This document shows positions 17,851 to 27,416 of a DNA stretch of 64,000 nucleotides, piece by piece (the first letter of the stretch is position 1; the number at the start of each line of letters is the position of its first letter). The DNA is from Rhodoferax sp. (GTDB lineage Bacteria; Pseudomonadota; Gammaproteobacteria; Burkholderiales; Burkholderiaceae_C). Both the position numbers and the translations under genes were made by a program. Under the pieces are notes generated by a model. The model made no database searches, had not been told where the DNA came from, and was given only the letters and a program-made list of their open reading frames with translations. Location: NCBI RefSeq assembly GCF_030653815.1, contig NZ_JAURYQ010000031.1:1-64000 (forward strand), in the 5' to 3' direction.

Positions 17851-17951
17851 GGACAACCAGGAGGTGCGAGAAGCGCATGATAGTCTTTGGTGTATCCTGA
17901 AACACAAGCTTTTCTAAAGTCAAGCCTCACATCAACCATCAGGAGTCCATC

Positions 17952-18446
17952 ATGCGTATTCGAAGTTTAGTTTTGCTGTTGGTCCTCGTCCTCATTGGCG
18001 CCTTCACCGTGCTCAACTGGAGCGTTTTCATGGCCGACACACCGCTGTCATTGGGCCTCACCACCTTGCATGCGCCGCTCGGCCTGATCATGCTGGGCTT
18101 GCTGATTTTCGTGGTGGCCTATGGCCTGGTCTACGTGCTGTACCTGCAGTCCAATGTGCTCATGGACACCCGCCGCAACGCCAAGGAGTTGCAGACCCAC
18201 CGCGAGCTGGCCGACAAGGCCGAGGCCTCGCGATTTACCGAACTGCGCAGCTTTCTGGAGACTGGCATGAAACAGAGCGCCGAGCAGGACAAGGCCGCAC
18301 AGCAAGCCTTGGTGGCGCGAATCGACGCGCTGGAAAACAGCTTGCGCACCAGTGTGGAGCAGTCAGGCAACTCGCTGAGCGCCTACATTGGTGAGCTCGA
18401 AGACCGCCTGACACCAGACAAAACCGCGCCTGCCGCATTGCGATAA
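17952..18446 (+). CDS. lapA: LapA-domain (DUF1049) inner-membrane protein
   Basis: The 164-residue protein has two membrane helices (about 5-27 and 43-66) separated by a short loop (NWSVFMADTPLSLGLTTLHAPLGLI), the LapA layout, then a long charged helical tail with coiled-coil character. In E. coli LapA with LapB adjusts LpxC turnover and thus lipopolysaccharide synthesis. The tail is longer than in E. coli LapA (about 100 residues), and no lapB is adjacent, so the exact role here is inferred from family only. Confidence 0.75.
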   Translation: MRIRSLVLLLVLVLIGAFTVLNWSVFMADTPLSLGLTTLHAPLGLIMLGLLIFVVAYGLVYVLYLQSNVLMDTRRNAKELQTHRELADKAEASRFTELRSFLETGMKQSAEQDKAAQQALVARIDALENSLRTSVEQSGNSLSAYIGELEDRLTPDKTAPAALR

Positions 18447-18485
18447 ACCAGGTCGTTAACCAGCAAATTCAGACTTTCAAAAACT

Positions 18486-18525
18486 CATAAGGCATATCAA
18501 GCTTGATTGATATGCTTGACTTATG
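18486..18525. promoter_or_regulatory. Extended dyad upstream of proX
   Basis: The perfect nine-base arms GCATATCAA (18492-18500) and TTGATATGC (18507-18515) flank GCTTGA. Outer arms CATAAG (18486-18491) and CTTATG (18520-18525) extend the symmetry with a small bulge. There is no T-run, so it reads as an operator or a leader hairpin for the proXWV operon, whose first gene starts at 18676. Confidence 0.5.
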
Positions 18526-18675
18526 GGGTTCAATGTAACAAAATACATTTGTGCAAAAGTAATAAACTTGCTTTTCTCAAGCACAACACATCCCCGCAAT
18601 CGCGCTCTTGATCACCCCGGTGCGACGCCCGTTGCGGAGCTGTTTGTATTGAATTTTGAATTTCCAGGAGCCCCC

Positions 18676-19722
18676 ATGAACCACTTCCCCAAACTCTCTT
18701 TGACCGTGCTGGCCGCCGTCGTCACCCTGGCAGCCTGTGGCAAGAAGGAAGAACCCGCAACGCCCGCGGCAGCGGCTGAACCGGCGGTGACCCAGGCCTG
18801 CGGCAAAGTCACGGTGGCCAACATGAACTGGCAGTCGGCCGAGGTACTGGCCCACATCGACAAACTGATTCTGAGCAGCGGCTACGGTTGCGATGTGGAA
18901 CTGGTGCCCGGCGACACCATGCCCACGCTCACCGCCATGATGGAAAAAGGCAAGCCTGACGTGGCCCCCGAGGCCTGGATCAACGCGGTGCGTCAACCGC
19001 TCGACCTGGCCGTGAAAGAAGGCCGCCTGCATTACGCCGCCGAGTCGTTGAAAGACGGCGGCGTGGAGGGCTGGTGGATTCCCAAATACCTGGCTGACGC
19101 CCACCCCGAGATCAAGACCATTGACGACGCCCTGAAGCAACCCCAACTGTTTCCGGCGCCCGAAGTGAAGGACCGGGGCGGCATTTACAACTGCCCGGCG
19201 GGCTGGGCCTGCCAGCTCACCACGGGCGCCGCCTTCAAGGCCTGGGGTGCCGCCAAAAAGGGATTCGTGCTGGTCAACACCGGCTCGGCCGCCGGGCTGG
19301 ACGGCTCAATTGCCAAAGCCTATGAGCGTCAGCAGGGCTGGCTGGGTTACTACTGGGCGCCCACGTCCATCCTGGGCAAATACGAGATGGTCAAGCTCGA
19401 CGCCGGCGTGCCACTCGACAAGGAGGGCTTTGAGGCTTGCAACACCAAGGTGGATTGCAGCAAGCCGGTCAAGAGCGACTGGCCCAAGGCCGTGGTCTAC
19501 ACCGTGGTGACCGATCGCTTCAAAAGCATCGGCGGCCCGGCCTACGACTACCTGGCACAGCGCAGCTGGCGCAACGACACGGTCAACCAGTTGCTGGCCT
19601 GGATGAGCGACAACCAGGCCACCGGCGAAGACGGCGCCAAGTACTTTTTGAAATCCCGACCAGAGATCTGGACCGCCTGGGTCAGCCCCGCGGTGGCCGA
19701 CAAAGTCAAAGCCAGCCTTTGA
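18676..19722 (+). CDS. proX: Glycine betaine/proline ABC transporter binding lipoprotein (ProX-like)
   Basis: The 348-residue protein begins with a lipoprotein signal ending in the lipobox LAAC (C21), so it is anchored in the membrane facing the periplasm. The mature part is an OpuAC/ProX-type binding domain starting near KVTVANMNWQSAEVLA, with aromatic residues (e.g. GWWIPKYL, YYWAPTSIL) suited to bind quaternary ammonium groups. The ATG at 18676 has AGGAG six bases upstream; a longer frame from 18523 lacks a site. It is first in an X-W-V operon for osmoprotectant uptake. A distinctive dyad lies 150 bases upstream. Confidence 0.88.
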   Translation: MNHFPKLSLTVLAAVVTLAACGKKEEPATPAAAAEPAVTQACGKVTVANMNWQSAEVLAHIDKLILSSGYGCDVELVPGDTMPTLTAMMEKGKPDVAPEAWINAVRQPLDLAVKEGRLHYAAESLKDGGVEGWWIPKYLADAHPEIKTIDDALKQPQLFPAPEVKDRGGIYNCPAGWACQLTTGAAFKAWGAAKKGFVLVNTGSAAGLDGSIAKAYERQQGWLGYYWAPTSILGKYEMVKLDAGVPLDKEGFEACNTKVDCSKPVKSDWPKAVVYTVVTDRFKSIGGPAYDYLAQRSWRNDTVNQLLAWMSDNQATGEDGAKYFLKSRPEIWTAWVSPAVADKVKASL

Positions 19723-19727
19723 GCACC

Positions 19728-20615
19728 ATGACGACCCTGATCGAATTCCCCACCATGGGCGCCGAGCAACTCAGCAGCCTGCGGCGCTTCATTGACGGGG
19801 GTTTCAGAACTTTCTCGCGAGAGTACGGTGAAACGCTGGAGCGCCTGTTTGACCCGCTGCGCGAGTTCCTGATTTTCTCGGAGCGCCTCATGACCCAGTC
19901 ACCCTGGCCTGTGGTGATCGGTGCGATTGCCCTGATCGCCTGGCTGGGCTCGCGGTCCTGGAAGATCACGCTCGGCACGGTGCTCACCCTGCTCGCCATT
20001 GGCTACTTTGGCATGTGGATCGACACCATGAAGACGATCTCGATGATCTTTGTCTGCACCGTCGTGGCATTGGCCGTGGGCCTGCCGATTGGCATTGCCA
20101 TGAGCCGCTGGGACCGGCTGCAGCGCGCCATCAACCCCGCGCTCGATGTGATGCAGACCATGCCAAGCTTTGTCTACCTGATTCCGGTGGTGATGCTGCT
20201 GGGCATTGGCCGCGTGGCGGGCATGATTGCGGTGGTGGTGTACGCAATTCCGCCAGTGATCCGTTTCACCAACCTGGGCATCCGGCTGGTCAGCACCGAC
20301 CTGCTCGAGGCGGCTGACGCCTTTGGCGCCTCGATGTGGCAAAAAATGTTCAAGGTACAGCTGCCACTGGCGCTGCCGACCATCATGGCCGGCATCAACC
20401 AGACCATCATGCTGTCGCTGGCGATGGTGGTGATTGCCTCGATGATTGGCGTGCAGGGCCTGGGCCAACCGGTGCTCAAGGCCATCGCCAACCAGTACTT
20501 CACCATGGGCATGTTCAACGGACTTGCGATTGTCGGCATAGCAATCATTTTTGACCGCGTGTCGCAAACCTATGGCAAGCGACTGCAGAAACACCTGGAG
20601 GTGGTGCATGGCTGA
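19728..20615 (+). CDS. proW: Glycine betaine/proline ABC transporter permease (ProW-like)
   Basis: The 295-residue inner-membrane permease has about six to seven helices and the BPD_transp signature EAADAFGASMWQKMFKVQLP (EAA loop that contacts the ATPase). The stretch TMPSFVYLIPVVMLLGIG is typical of ProW/OpuAB. The start at 19728 lies five bases after the proX stop; frames beginning earlier overlap proX and are not real. Its stop overlaps the proV start by eight bases. Confidence 0.9.
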   Translation: MTTLIEFPTMGAEQLSSLRRFIDGGFRTFSREYGETLERLFDPLREFLIFSERLMTQSPWPVVIGAIALIAWLGSRSWKITLGTVLTLLAIGYFGMWIDTMKTISMIFVCTVVALAVGLPIGIAMSRWDRLQRAINPALDVMQTMPSFVYLIPVVMLLGIGRVAGMIAVVVYAIPPVIRFTNLGIRLVSTDLLEAADAFGASMWQKMFKVQLPLALPTIMAGINQTIMLSLAMVVIASMIGVQGLGQPVLKAIANQYFTMGMFNGLAIVGIAIIFDRVSQTYGKRLQKHLEVVHG

Positions 20616-21699
20616 GGACCTGACCCCCACATCGGCCGCCAGGGCCGGGCCGGACAGCGTGCCGAGCAATGCGGTCAACATCTCGATCAAACATCTGTAC
20701 AAGATCTTCGGCCCCAACCCCTCAAAGCATTTGGCCGCCGTGCAACAAGGCATGAGCAAGCAGGAGCTGCGCGACGTGCACGGCCATGTGCTGGGCCTGC
20801 GCGATATCAACATCGACATGCCCGGCGGCGGCATCCAAGTAGTGATGGGCTTGTCAGGCTCGGGCAAAAGCACCCTGATCCGGCACATCAACCGGCTGAT
20901 CGAACCCACCGCCGGCGAGCTCTGGGCCGGTGATCAAAATGTGATCGCCATGAACCCGCGCGCGCTGCGCCACTTCCGGCGCGAACGCACCGCCATGGTG
21001 TTCCAGAACTTTGCCCTGTTTCCGCACCTGACGGTGCAGGAAAACACCGAATACGGCCTGCAGGTGCAGCACGTCAAGCACAAAAAACGCCGGGACGCAG
21101 CTGCGCGCTGGATCGAGCGCGTGGGCCTCAAGGGCTACGAAGACAGTTACCCCAACCAGCTCTCGGGCGGCATGCAGCAGCGCGTGGGCCTGGCCCGCGC
21201 CCTGACCAACGACGCGCCGATTTTGCTGATGGACGAAGCCTTTTCGGCACTCGACCCGATGATCCGCAGCGACATGCAGTCGGTACTGCTGGACTTGCAG
21301 CAAGAGCTGGGCAAAACCATTGTCTTCATCACCCACGACCTCGAAGAAGCGCTGCGCCTGGGCGACCGCATTGCCATCCTGCGTGACGGCGAAGTGATTC
21401 AGCAGGGCACCGGCCAGCAAATCGTGCTCAAACCCGCAGACGACTACATCAGCAGCTTCATCAAGGACGTGAACCGCGGCCGCGTGATCCGCTGCCGCAC
21501 GCTGATGACCCCCGGCATCACGGTGGACGGCCCCAGCGTGGACGCCAGCCTGGTGCTCGAAGAAGTGGCGCGGGTGCTCAGCGCCGAGGGCAAGGACGCC
21601 GCCAACGTGACCAACAGCCGGGGCAAACTGCTGGGCAGCATCACGATGAGCGACCTCATTGCCGCCATGGTGCCGCCCAAGGCAGAAGAGGCCACTTAA
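20608..21699 (+). CDS. proV: Glycine betaine/proline ABC transporter ATPase (ProV-like)
   Basis: The 363-residue ATPase has Walker A GLSGSGKST, the ABC signature LSGGMQQRVGLARAL, Walker B ILLMDEAFSALD and the switch histidine in FITHDLEEAL. A C-terminal extension of about 90 residues looks like a CBS-type regulatory module (ends LLGSITMSDLIAAMV), as in ProV/OpuAA, which senses ionic strength. The ATG at 20608 overlaps the proW stop; a GGAG-like site lies just before. The gene order X-W-V is the reverse of enteric proVWX. Confidence 0.92.
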   Translation: MAEDLTPTSAARAGPDSVPSNAVNISIKHLYKIFGPNPSKHLAAVQQGMSKQELRDVHGHVLGLRDINIDMPGGGIQVVMGLSGSGKSTLIRHINRLIEPTAGELWAGDQNVIAMNPRALRHFRRERTAMVFQNFALFPHLTVQENTEYGLQVQHVKHKKRRDAAARWIERVGLKGYEDSYPNQLSGGMQQRVGLARALTNDAPILLMDEAFSALDPMIRSDMQSVLLDLQQELGKTIVFITHDLEEALRLGDRIAILRDGEVIQQGTGQQIVLKPADDYISSFIKDVNRGRVIRCRTLMTPGITVDGPSVDASLVLEEVARVLSAEGKDAANVTNSRGKLLGSITMSDLIAAMVPPKAEEAT

Positions 21700-21715
21700 G
21701 CCGCGCCTTTCTAAC

Positions 21716-21737
21716 GCATCACTCGCACGAGTGATGC
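21716..21737. repeat. Perfect inverted repeat after proV
   Basis: GCATCACTCG (21716-21725) and CGAGTGATGC (21728-21737) are perfect ten-base arms separated by CA. It lies 17 bases after the proV stop and 62 before the next start. As RNA it could form a hairpin ending the proXWV message, but no T-run follows; as DNA it could be an operator for the SH3 gene. Confidence 0.5.
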
Positions 21738-21798
21738 CTGCATGTCTCACATGGCGAAGGTCACCCGGATGCCATGCAACTTAAAACAAAGGGCTCTC

Positions 21799-22251
21799 AT
21801 GTTGAATTTAGGAAAATGGGCACGCGCACTGGCGGCACTCACGCTGGTGGCGTCAACGGCAGCACTGCAAGCTCGCGAGATGGTGAGCGTCGACAGAGCA
21901 GAGATCAACATGCGCGCAGGTGCCGGCACGCAAACTGCCGCGTTGTGGACACTCACCCGGGGCTACCCGCTGGAGGTGACGGGCCGCCAGGGTCAATGGC
22001 TCAAGGTGCGTGACTTCGAAAACGACACCGGCTGGGTGTTCCGCCCGCTGGTGGGCAAAACGCCCCATTTGGTGGTCAAGTCGCGCGTGGCCAATGTGCG
22101 CAGTGCACCCGGTACCCGAAGCCGCATTTTGGCCAAGGCGGATCACGGTGAAGTGCTGCGCACACTGGAACACCGCAACGACTGGGTCAGGGTGCAGCGC
22201 GAGGGCGGTCTGAAGGGCTGGATCGCGCGCCGACTGCTGTGGGGCTGGTAA
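21799..22251 (+). CDS. Exported protein with two bacterial SH3 domains
   Basis: The 150-residue protein has a signal peptide (ARALAALTLVASTAALQA) and two tandem SH3_3 repeats: VDRAEINMRAGAGTQTAALWTL with WLKVRDFENDTGWVFRPLV, then VKSRVANVRSAPGTRSRILAK with WVRVQREGGLKGWIARRLL. The NMRAG/NVRSAPG motifs are the family hallmark. Such domains bind peptidoglycan peptides or other envelope ligands. It ends five bases before the MscS-type gene and is likely cotranscribed with it. I used the ATG at 21799, which gives a clean signal peptide; the ATG at 21742 would add 19 residues. Confidence 0.82.
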   Translation: MLNLGKWARALAALTLVASTAALQAREMVSVDRAEINMRAGAGTQTAALWTLTRGYPLEVTGRQGQWLKVRDFENDTGWVFRPLVGKTPHLVVKSRVANVRSAPGTRSRILAKADHGEVLRTLEHRNDWVRVQREGGLKGWIARRLLWGW

Positions 22252-22255
22252 ACGC

Positions 22256-23374
22256 ATGTTCCGAAAACTCATCGACAACAACACCCTCAACGACTGGACC
22301 TCCGCCGCTCTGGCAGCGGCTGCCTTCATGCTGCTGCTGCTGGCCCTGCGCTGGCTGGTGTTGCACTACCTGAAGCGGGTTGCCAAAAGCACCGAGACCG
22401 TCATTGACGACTTTCTCCTCGACGTGCTGTCAGCCACCCGCGTCCTGCTGGTAGCCGCCATTGGCCTGTACCTGGGCAGCCATTTTCTGACCCTGCCGGC
22501 ATCATTGGAAAAGTGGGTGGACCGCATCTTCATCATCGCGCTGATCCTGCAGCTAGGTTTCTGGGCCTCGCGCGGGCTGATTTTCTGGCTGCGCTACCAC
22601 TTTTCGCGTGGCGAGGAGGAAAACCAGGGCGCGCGCGCCATGACGCTGTCACTGCTGTCATTTTTGGGTCAGGTCGTCGTCTGGGTGCTGGTGCTGCTGT
22701 CGATGCTGGACAACCTGGGCATCAACGTCACAGCGTTGGTGGCGAGCCTGGGCATTGGCGGTATTGCCATCGCCCTGGCGGCGCAAAATATTTTGGGCGA
22801 CCTGTTTGCCTCGCTCACCATCGCCATTGACAAGCCTTTTGCCATTGGCGATTTCATCATTCTGGGCGACGAGATGGGCACGGTAGAACACGTTGGCCTG
22901 AAAACCACGCGCATTCGCAGCCTGGGCGGTGAACAGATTGTGCTGTCCAACAGCGACCTGCTGCAAAGCCGCATCCACAACTACAAACGCATGAACGAGC
23001 GCCGGGCGCTGTTTGCCATTGGCGTCACTTACGACACGCCGGCGGAAAAACTGGAACTGATTCCCGAGCTCATCAAGCAAGCCGTGGCAGCACAAACCGA
23101 CGCCCGTTTTGACCGAGCCCATTTCAAAAACTTTGGCGCTTTTTCGCTCGACTTCGAGACCGTGTACTACGTGCGCAAACCCGACTACAACGTGTTCATG
23201 AATGTGCAGCAGGCCATCAACCTGAAACTGGTGCGCAGCTTTGCCGAGCACGGCATTGAATTCGCCTTCCCGACCCAGACGCTGCACCTGAACCACAACG
23301 CGGCGCCTGCCCCAGCCCTGGCCGGGGTGAACAAACCCACCGGGACTTTTAAGCCAGCGAGCACACCCGCATAA
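22256..23374 (+). CDS. MscS-family mechanosensitive channel
   Basis: The 372-residue inner-membrane protein has about five hydrophobic helices. The last carries the pore-lining MscS pattern (VASLGIGGIAIALAAQ NILGD region near residues 165-185), followed by the beta domain (GDFIILGDEMGTVEHVGLKTTRIR) and the alpha/beta cytosolic cage. It should open under membrane tension and release solutes on hypo-osmotic shock, a logical neighbour for the osmoprotectant importer proXWV upstream. It follows the SH3 gene after four bases. Confidence 0.92.
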   Translation: MFRKLIDNNTLNDWTSAALAAAAFMLLLLALRWLVLHYLKRVAKSTETVIDDFLLDVLSATRVLLVAAIGLYLGSHFLTLPASLEKWVDRIFIIALILQLGFWASRGLIFWLRYHFSRGEEENQGARAMTLSLLSFLGQVVVWVLVLLSMLDNLGINVTALVASLGIGGIAIALAAQNILGDLFASLTIAIDKPFAIGDFIILGDEMGTVEHVGLKTTRIRSLGGEQIVLSNSDLLQSRIHNYKRMNERRALFAIGVTYDTPAEKLELIPELIKQAVAAQTDARFDRAHFKNFGAFSLDFETVYYVRKPDYNVFMNVQQAINLKLVRSFAEHGIEFAFPTQTLHLNHNAAPAPALAGVNKPTGTFKPASTPA

Positions 23375-23383
23375 TCACGTACC

Positions 23384-24412
23384 GTGAACACCCCCGCCTG
23401 CCCTTCAGCCGTCAACCGCCGAAGCTGGCTTGCCGCCCTGGCAGGCAGCGCGGTTCTGCCCGGCGCCACGGCTGCCACGCCCCGGCCCGAGATCACGCTG
23501 CGCTTCTCCCATGTGGTGGCCGAAGAAACCCCCAAGGGCCTGGCGGCCAACCGCTTCAAGGTGCTGGTCGAGCAGCGCAGTGGTGGGCGCATAAGTGTGC
23601 AGGTGTACCCCAACGCCCAGCTGTACGGTGACCATGACGAAATGCAGGCGCTGCAGCTGGGAGCCGTGGACCTGGTGGCACCCTCGTTGTCCAAATTTGG
23701 CCGCATCGGCCTGCCCGAGTTCGAGCTCTTCGACCTGCCTTTTTTATTTGACGATTTGAACGCGGTACGGCACATCACGCTGGGGCCGCTGGGCCGCAAG
23801 CTGTTGCAAGGGCTGCCGCGCCAGGGCCTGGTCGGACTGGGGTTTTTTGACAACGGCTTCAAGCAGATGAGCGCGAACCGACCGCTGCTGGAGCCCAGGG
23901 ATTTTGCGGGCCTGCGCATGCGCGTGCAGGCGTCCCGCGTGATCGCGGCGCAAATGCGGGCGCTGGGCGCCAAACCCGTGACGCTGGCCTTCAGTGAAAC
24001 CCGCCGCGCCCTGGCCGCTGGCGTGGTCGATGGCACCGAGAACCCGGTGTCCAACTTCTGGACCCAGGCCATGCACGAAGTGCAAAGCGACTTGAGTCTG
24101 ACCGAGCACGGGTACCTGGGCTACGCGGTGGTCACCAACCAACGTTTCTGGCAGCACCTGCAGCCCGACGACCGTGCCCTGATCGACCAGGCTTTGCAGG
24201 AGTCACTGGCCTTTGCCAACCAGATTGCCGATGCCCAGAACGACCGGGCACTGCAAGCCCTGCGGGAGGCTGGCACCACGCGCGTTCATCGCCTCGGCGC
24301 GGACCAGCGCGCCCGCTTGCGCCAAGCCGTACAACCGGTGCAGCAGCAGTTGGCCAGCCGCATCGCGCCCCACTGGATGAGCGATTTGAAACAAGCCATG
24401 CGCAAGGCTTGA
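23384..24412 (+). CDS. dctP: TRAP transporter solute-binding protein DctP (first of two in tandem)
   Basis: The 342-residue protein begins at a GTG and has a twin-arginine-like signal (NRRSWLAALAGSAVLPG). The mature part is a DctP fold: RFSHVVAEETPKGLAANRFK, FDLPFLFDDLNAVRHI and the ligand-contact stretches LRMRVQAS (Arg) and GVVDGTENP (Asn). It shares most of these with the next gene product, a DctP paralogue, so the two arose by duplication. It would deliver a C4-dicarboxylate or similar carboxylate to a DctQM pair; the only pair nearby is the one at 25.6-27.4 kb. Confidence 0.85.
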   Translation: MNTPACPSAVNRRSWLAALAGSAVLPGATAATPRPEITLRFSHVVAEETPKGLAANRFKVLVEQRSGGRISVQVYPNAQLYGDHDEMQALQLGAVDLVAPSLSKFGRIGLPEFELFDLPFLFDDLNAVRHITLGPLGRKLLQGLPRQGLVGLGFFDNGFKQMSANRPLLEPRDFAGLRMRVQASRVIAAQMRALGAKPVTLAFSETRRALAAGVVDGTENPVSNFWTQAMHEVQSDLSLTEHGYLGYAVVTNQRFWQHLQPDDRALIDQALQESLAFANQIADAQNDRALQALREAGTTRVHRLGADQRARLRQAVQPVQQQLASRIAPHWMSDLKQAMRKA

Positions 24413-24422
24413 GCCCGCATTC

Positions 24423-24437
24423 AGGGTAAACCCTAGC
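24423..24437. promoter_or_regulatory. AGGGTAAACCCTAGC element upstream of the second dctP
   Basis: Arms AGGGT/ACCCT around AA followed by AGC, 87 bases before the ATG at 24524. A near-identical sequence (AGGGAAAACCCTAGC) lies at 40113-40127, upstream of the LysR gene. I take it as a shared promoter-associated or operator element; its protein is unknown. Confidence 0.4.
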
Positions 24438-24505
24438 TGTTGAACGCCACAGTTGCCGCCTGGTACGCAGGCAAATACAGTCGCCTCGTCGTTCAAGACT
24501 TTTAA

Positions 24506-25501
<996 letters not shown>

Positions 25502-25526
25502 ACCACTGCGCTTCACCTAAGCCAAC

Positions 25527-25551
25527 ACCCCGGTCAGTCCGGGGTTTTTTT
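25527..25551 (+). terminator. Intrinsic terminator/attenuator between dctP and dctQ
   Basis: A perfect seven-base stem ACCCCGG/CCGGGGT with loop TCAGT is followed directly by a run of seven T (25545-25551, the first T also closing the stem). It sits 26 bases after the dctP stop and ends ten bases before the dctQ start, so it likely lets only part of the transcripts continue. Confidence 0.8.
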
Positions 25552-25561
25552 GGGGTATTTC

Positions 25562-26089
25562 ATGAAAATTCTGGACCATCTGGAAGAGTGGATCATCGGG
25601 CTGATGCTGGCCGCCATGACCGGCCTGACTTTTTTGCAGGTTGTGATGCGTTACGGGTTCAACAGCGGTTTTTCGTGGGCGCTGGAGCTCACCACGGTAT
25701 TTTTTGCCTTCATGATCTTTGTCGGCATTTCCTACGGCGTGCGTGTGGGTTCGCATATCGGGGTGGATGCGCTGGTGAAGATGATGCCGCACAACACGCG
25801 GCGCAATGTCTCGATTCTGGCGGTGCTGCTCAGTTTGTTGTACGTGGGTTTTGTGCTCACCGGCGCCAGCATCTATGTGCTGAAAATGCACGAGGTCGGC
25901 ATTGAATTCGAGGATATGCCGATCGAACGCTGGCAGGTGCTGATCATTATGCCGCTGGGCTTTTTGCTCACCGGCTGGCGTTTTCTGCAAATTCTGGTTG
26001 GCCTGATCACCGGCAAAACCGACAGCCTGAGGCTGGCCGATGAAGCCGCCGAAGCCATGCGACTCAAATCTGAAGAGAGCCAATCATGA
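25562..26089 (+). CDS. dctQ: TRAP transporter small permease DctQ
   Basis: The 175-residue inner-membrane protein has four helices, starting with LEEWIIGLMLAAMTGLTFLQVVMRY and including the FFAFMIFVGISYGVRVGSHIGVD segment, both typical of DctQ. It scaffolds the large subunit of the sodium-driven TRAP importer. The ATG at 25562 is chosen because it starts the conserved region; the terminator upstream ends just before it. Its last four bases overlap the dctM start (ATGA). Confidence 0.9.
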   Translation: MKILDHLEEWIIGLMLAAMTGLTFLQVVMRYGFNSGFSWALELTTVFFAFMIFVGISYGVRVGSHIGVDALVKMMPHNTRRNVSILAVLLSLLYVGFVLTGASIYVLKMHEVGIEFEDMPIERWQVLIIMPLGFLLTGWRFLQILVGLITGKTDSLRLADEAAEAMRLKSEESQS

Positions 26090-27369
26090 ACACCTTATTG
26101 CTTTTTGCTGCTCTGTTTTTCTGCATGGCCATCGGCATGCCGATCGCCGTGAGCCTGGGCCTGTCGAGCCTGCTGACCATCTTCTTCTTCTCGCAAGATT
26201 CATTGGCCTCGATGTCCATCAAGATGTTTGAGACCAGCGAGCACTACACGCTGATGTCGATCCCGTTCTTTGTGCTGGCCGGGGCCTTGATGAGCACCGG
26301 CGGCGTGGCCAAACGCATGGTGGTGTTTGCCATTGCGGCGGTGGGCCATTTGCGCGGCGGGCTGGCCATTGCGTCCATTTTGGCCTGCATGCTGTTTGCG
26401 GCCGTGTCGGGGTCGAGTCCGGCCACGGTGGTGGCGATTGGTTCGATCGTGATCGCCGGCATGGTCAAGAACGGCTACCCCAAAGAGTTTGCCGCCGGTG
26501 TCATTTGCAACGCGGGCACGCTGGGCATCCTGATTCCGCCGTCGATCGTGATGGTGGTGTATGCCGCCGTGACCGAGGTGTCGGTGGGGCGCATGTTCAT
26601 GGCCGGCGTGGTGCCTGGCCTGATGCTGGGCCTGATGCTGATGCTGGCGGTGTACTGGCGTTCCGGCAAGCTCAAGATCAAGCCGCCACCCAGGGCCAGC
26701 GTGCCTGAAGTGTTGCGCGCGTTCAAAGACTCGATGTGGGGGCTGGCGCTGTTGGTCATCATCATGGGCGGTATCTACGGCGGCATCTTCACGCCCACCG
26801 AAGCGGCCGCGGTGTCGGCGGTGTATGCGCTGGTGGTGGCGGTGTTCATCTACAAAGACCTGGCACCCAAGCAAATCCCGCATGTGTTTCTGGAGGCCGG
26901 CCGCACCACGGTGATGCTGATGTTCATTGTGGCTAACGCGCTGCTGTTTGCCCATGTGCTCACCACCGAACGTATTCCGCAAACTATTGCCGAGCAAATT
27001 GTCGGCATGGGCATGACACCCTGGATGTTCCTGGCTGTGGTCAATATCATCCTGCTGGTGGCGGGCAACTTCATGGAGCCCACCGGCATCATTCTGATTC
27101 TGGCGCCCATCTTCTTCCCCATTGCCACCCAGCTTGGCATTGACCCGATCCACCTCGGCATCATCATGGTGGTGAACATGGAGATTGGCATGGTGACACC
27201 GCCGGTGGGGCTGAACCTGTTTGTGACCAGCGGGGTCACGGGCATGAACCTGGTGCAGGTCACCAAGGCCGCGCTACCCTGGCTTTCGGTGCTGCTGGTG
27301 TTTTTGGTGCTGGTCACCTACATCCCGCAAATCACGCTGTTCCTGCCCGACATGGTCTTTGGGAAATAG
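26086..27369 (+). CDS. dctM: TRAP transporter large permease DctM
   Basis: The 427-residue protein is a DctM subunit with about twelve helices. Hallmarks are MPIAVSLGLSSLLTIFF, HYTLMSIPFFVLAGALMSTGGVAKR, AVSGSSPATVVAIGS and the late GNFMEPTGIILILAPIFFP stretch. It carries out sodium-coupled import of the substrate handed over by DctP. Overlap with dctQ by four bases shows coupling. A hairpin between this gene and the convergent hydrolase gene may end the transcript. Confidence 0.94.
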   Translation: MNTLLLFAALFFCMAIGMPIAVSLGLSSLLTIFFFSQDSLASMSIKMFETSEHYTLMSIPFFVLAGALMSTGGVAKRMVVFAIAAVGHLRGGLAIASILACMLFAAVSGSSPATVVAIGSIVIAGMVKNGYPKEFAAGVICNAGTLGILIPPSIVMVVYAAVTEVSVGRMFMAGVVPGLMLGLMLMLAVYWRSGKLKIKPPPRASVPEVLRAFKDSMWGLALLVIIMGGIYGGIFTPTEAAAVSAVYALVVAVFIYKDLAPKQIPHVFLEAGRTTVMLMFIVANALLFAHVLTTERIPQTIAEQIVGMGMTPWMFLAVVNIILLVAGNFMEPTGIILILAPIFFPIATQLGIDPIHLGIIMVVNMEIGMVTPPVGLNLFVTSGVTGMNLVQVTKAALPWLSVLLVFLVLVTYIPQITLFLPDMVFGK

Positions 27370-27383
27370 TTGCCCAGACCAGG

Positions 27384-27416
27384 TGGCCGCAGGTGAACTC
27401 CCTCACCTGTCGGCCA
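27384..27416. terminator. Strong hairpin between convergent dctM and hydrolase genes
   Basis: TGGCCG-C-AGGTGA (27384-27396) pairs with TCACCT-GT-CGGCCA (27403-27416), about twelve pairs with a small bulge and a six-base loop. No T-run follows on either side. The right arm covers the last codons of the minus-strand hydrolase gene. It may act as a two-way transcript end or protect 3' ends. Confidence 0.45.
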
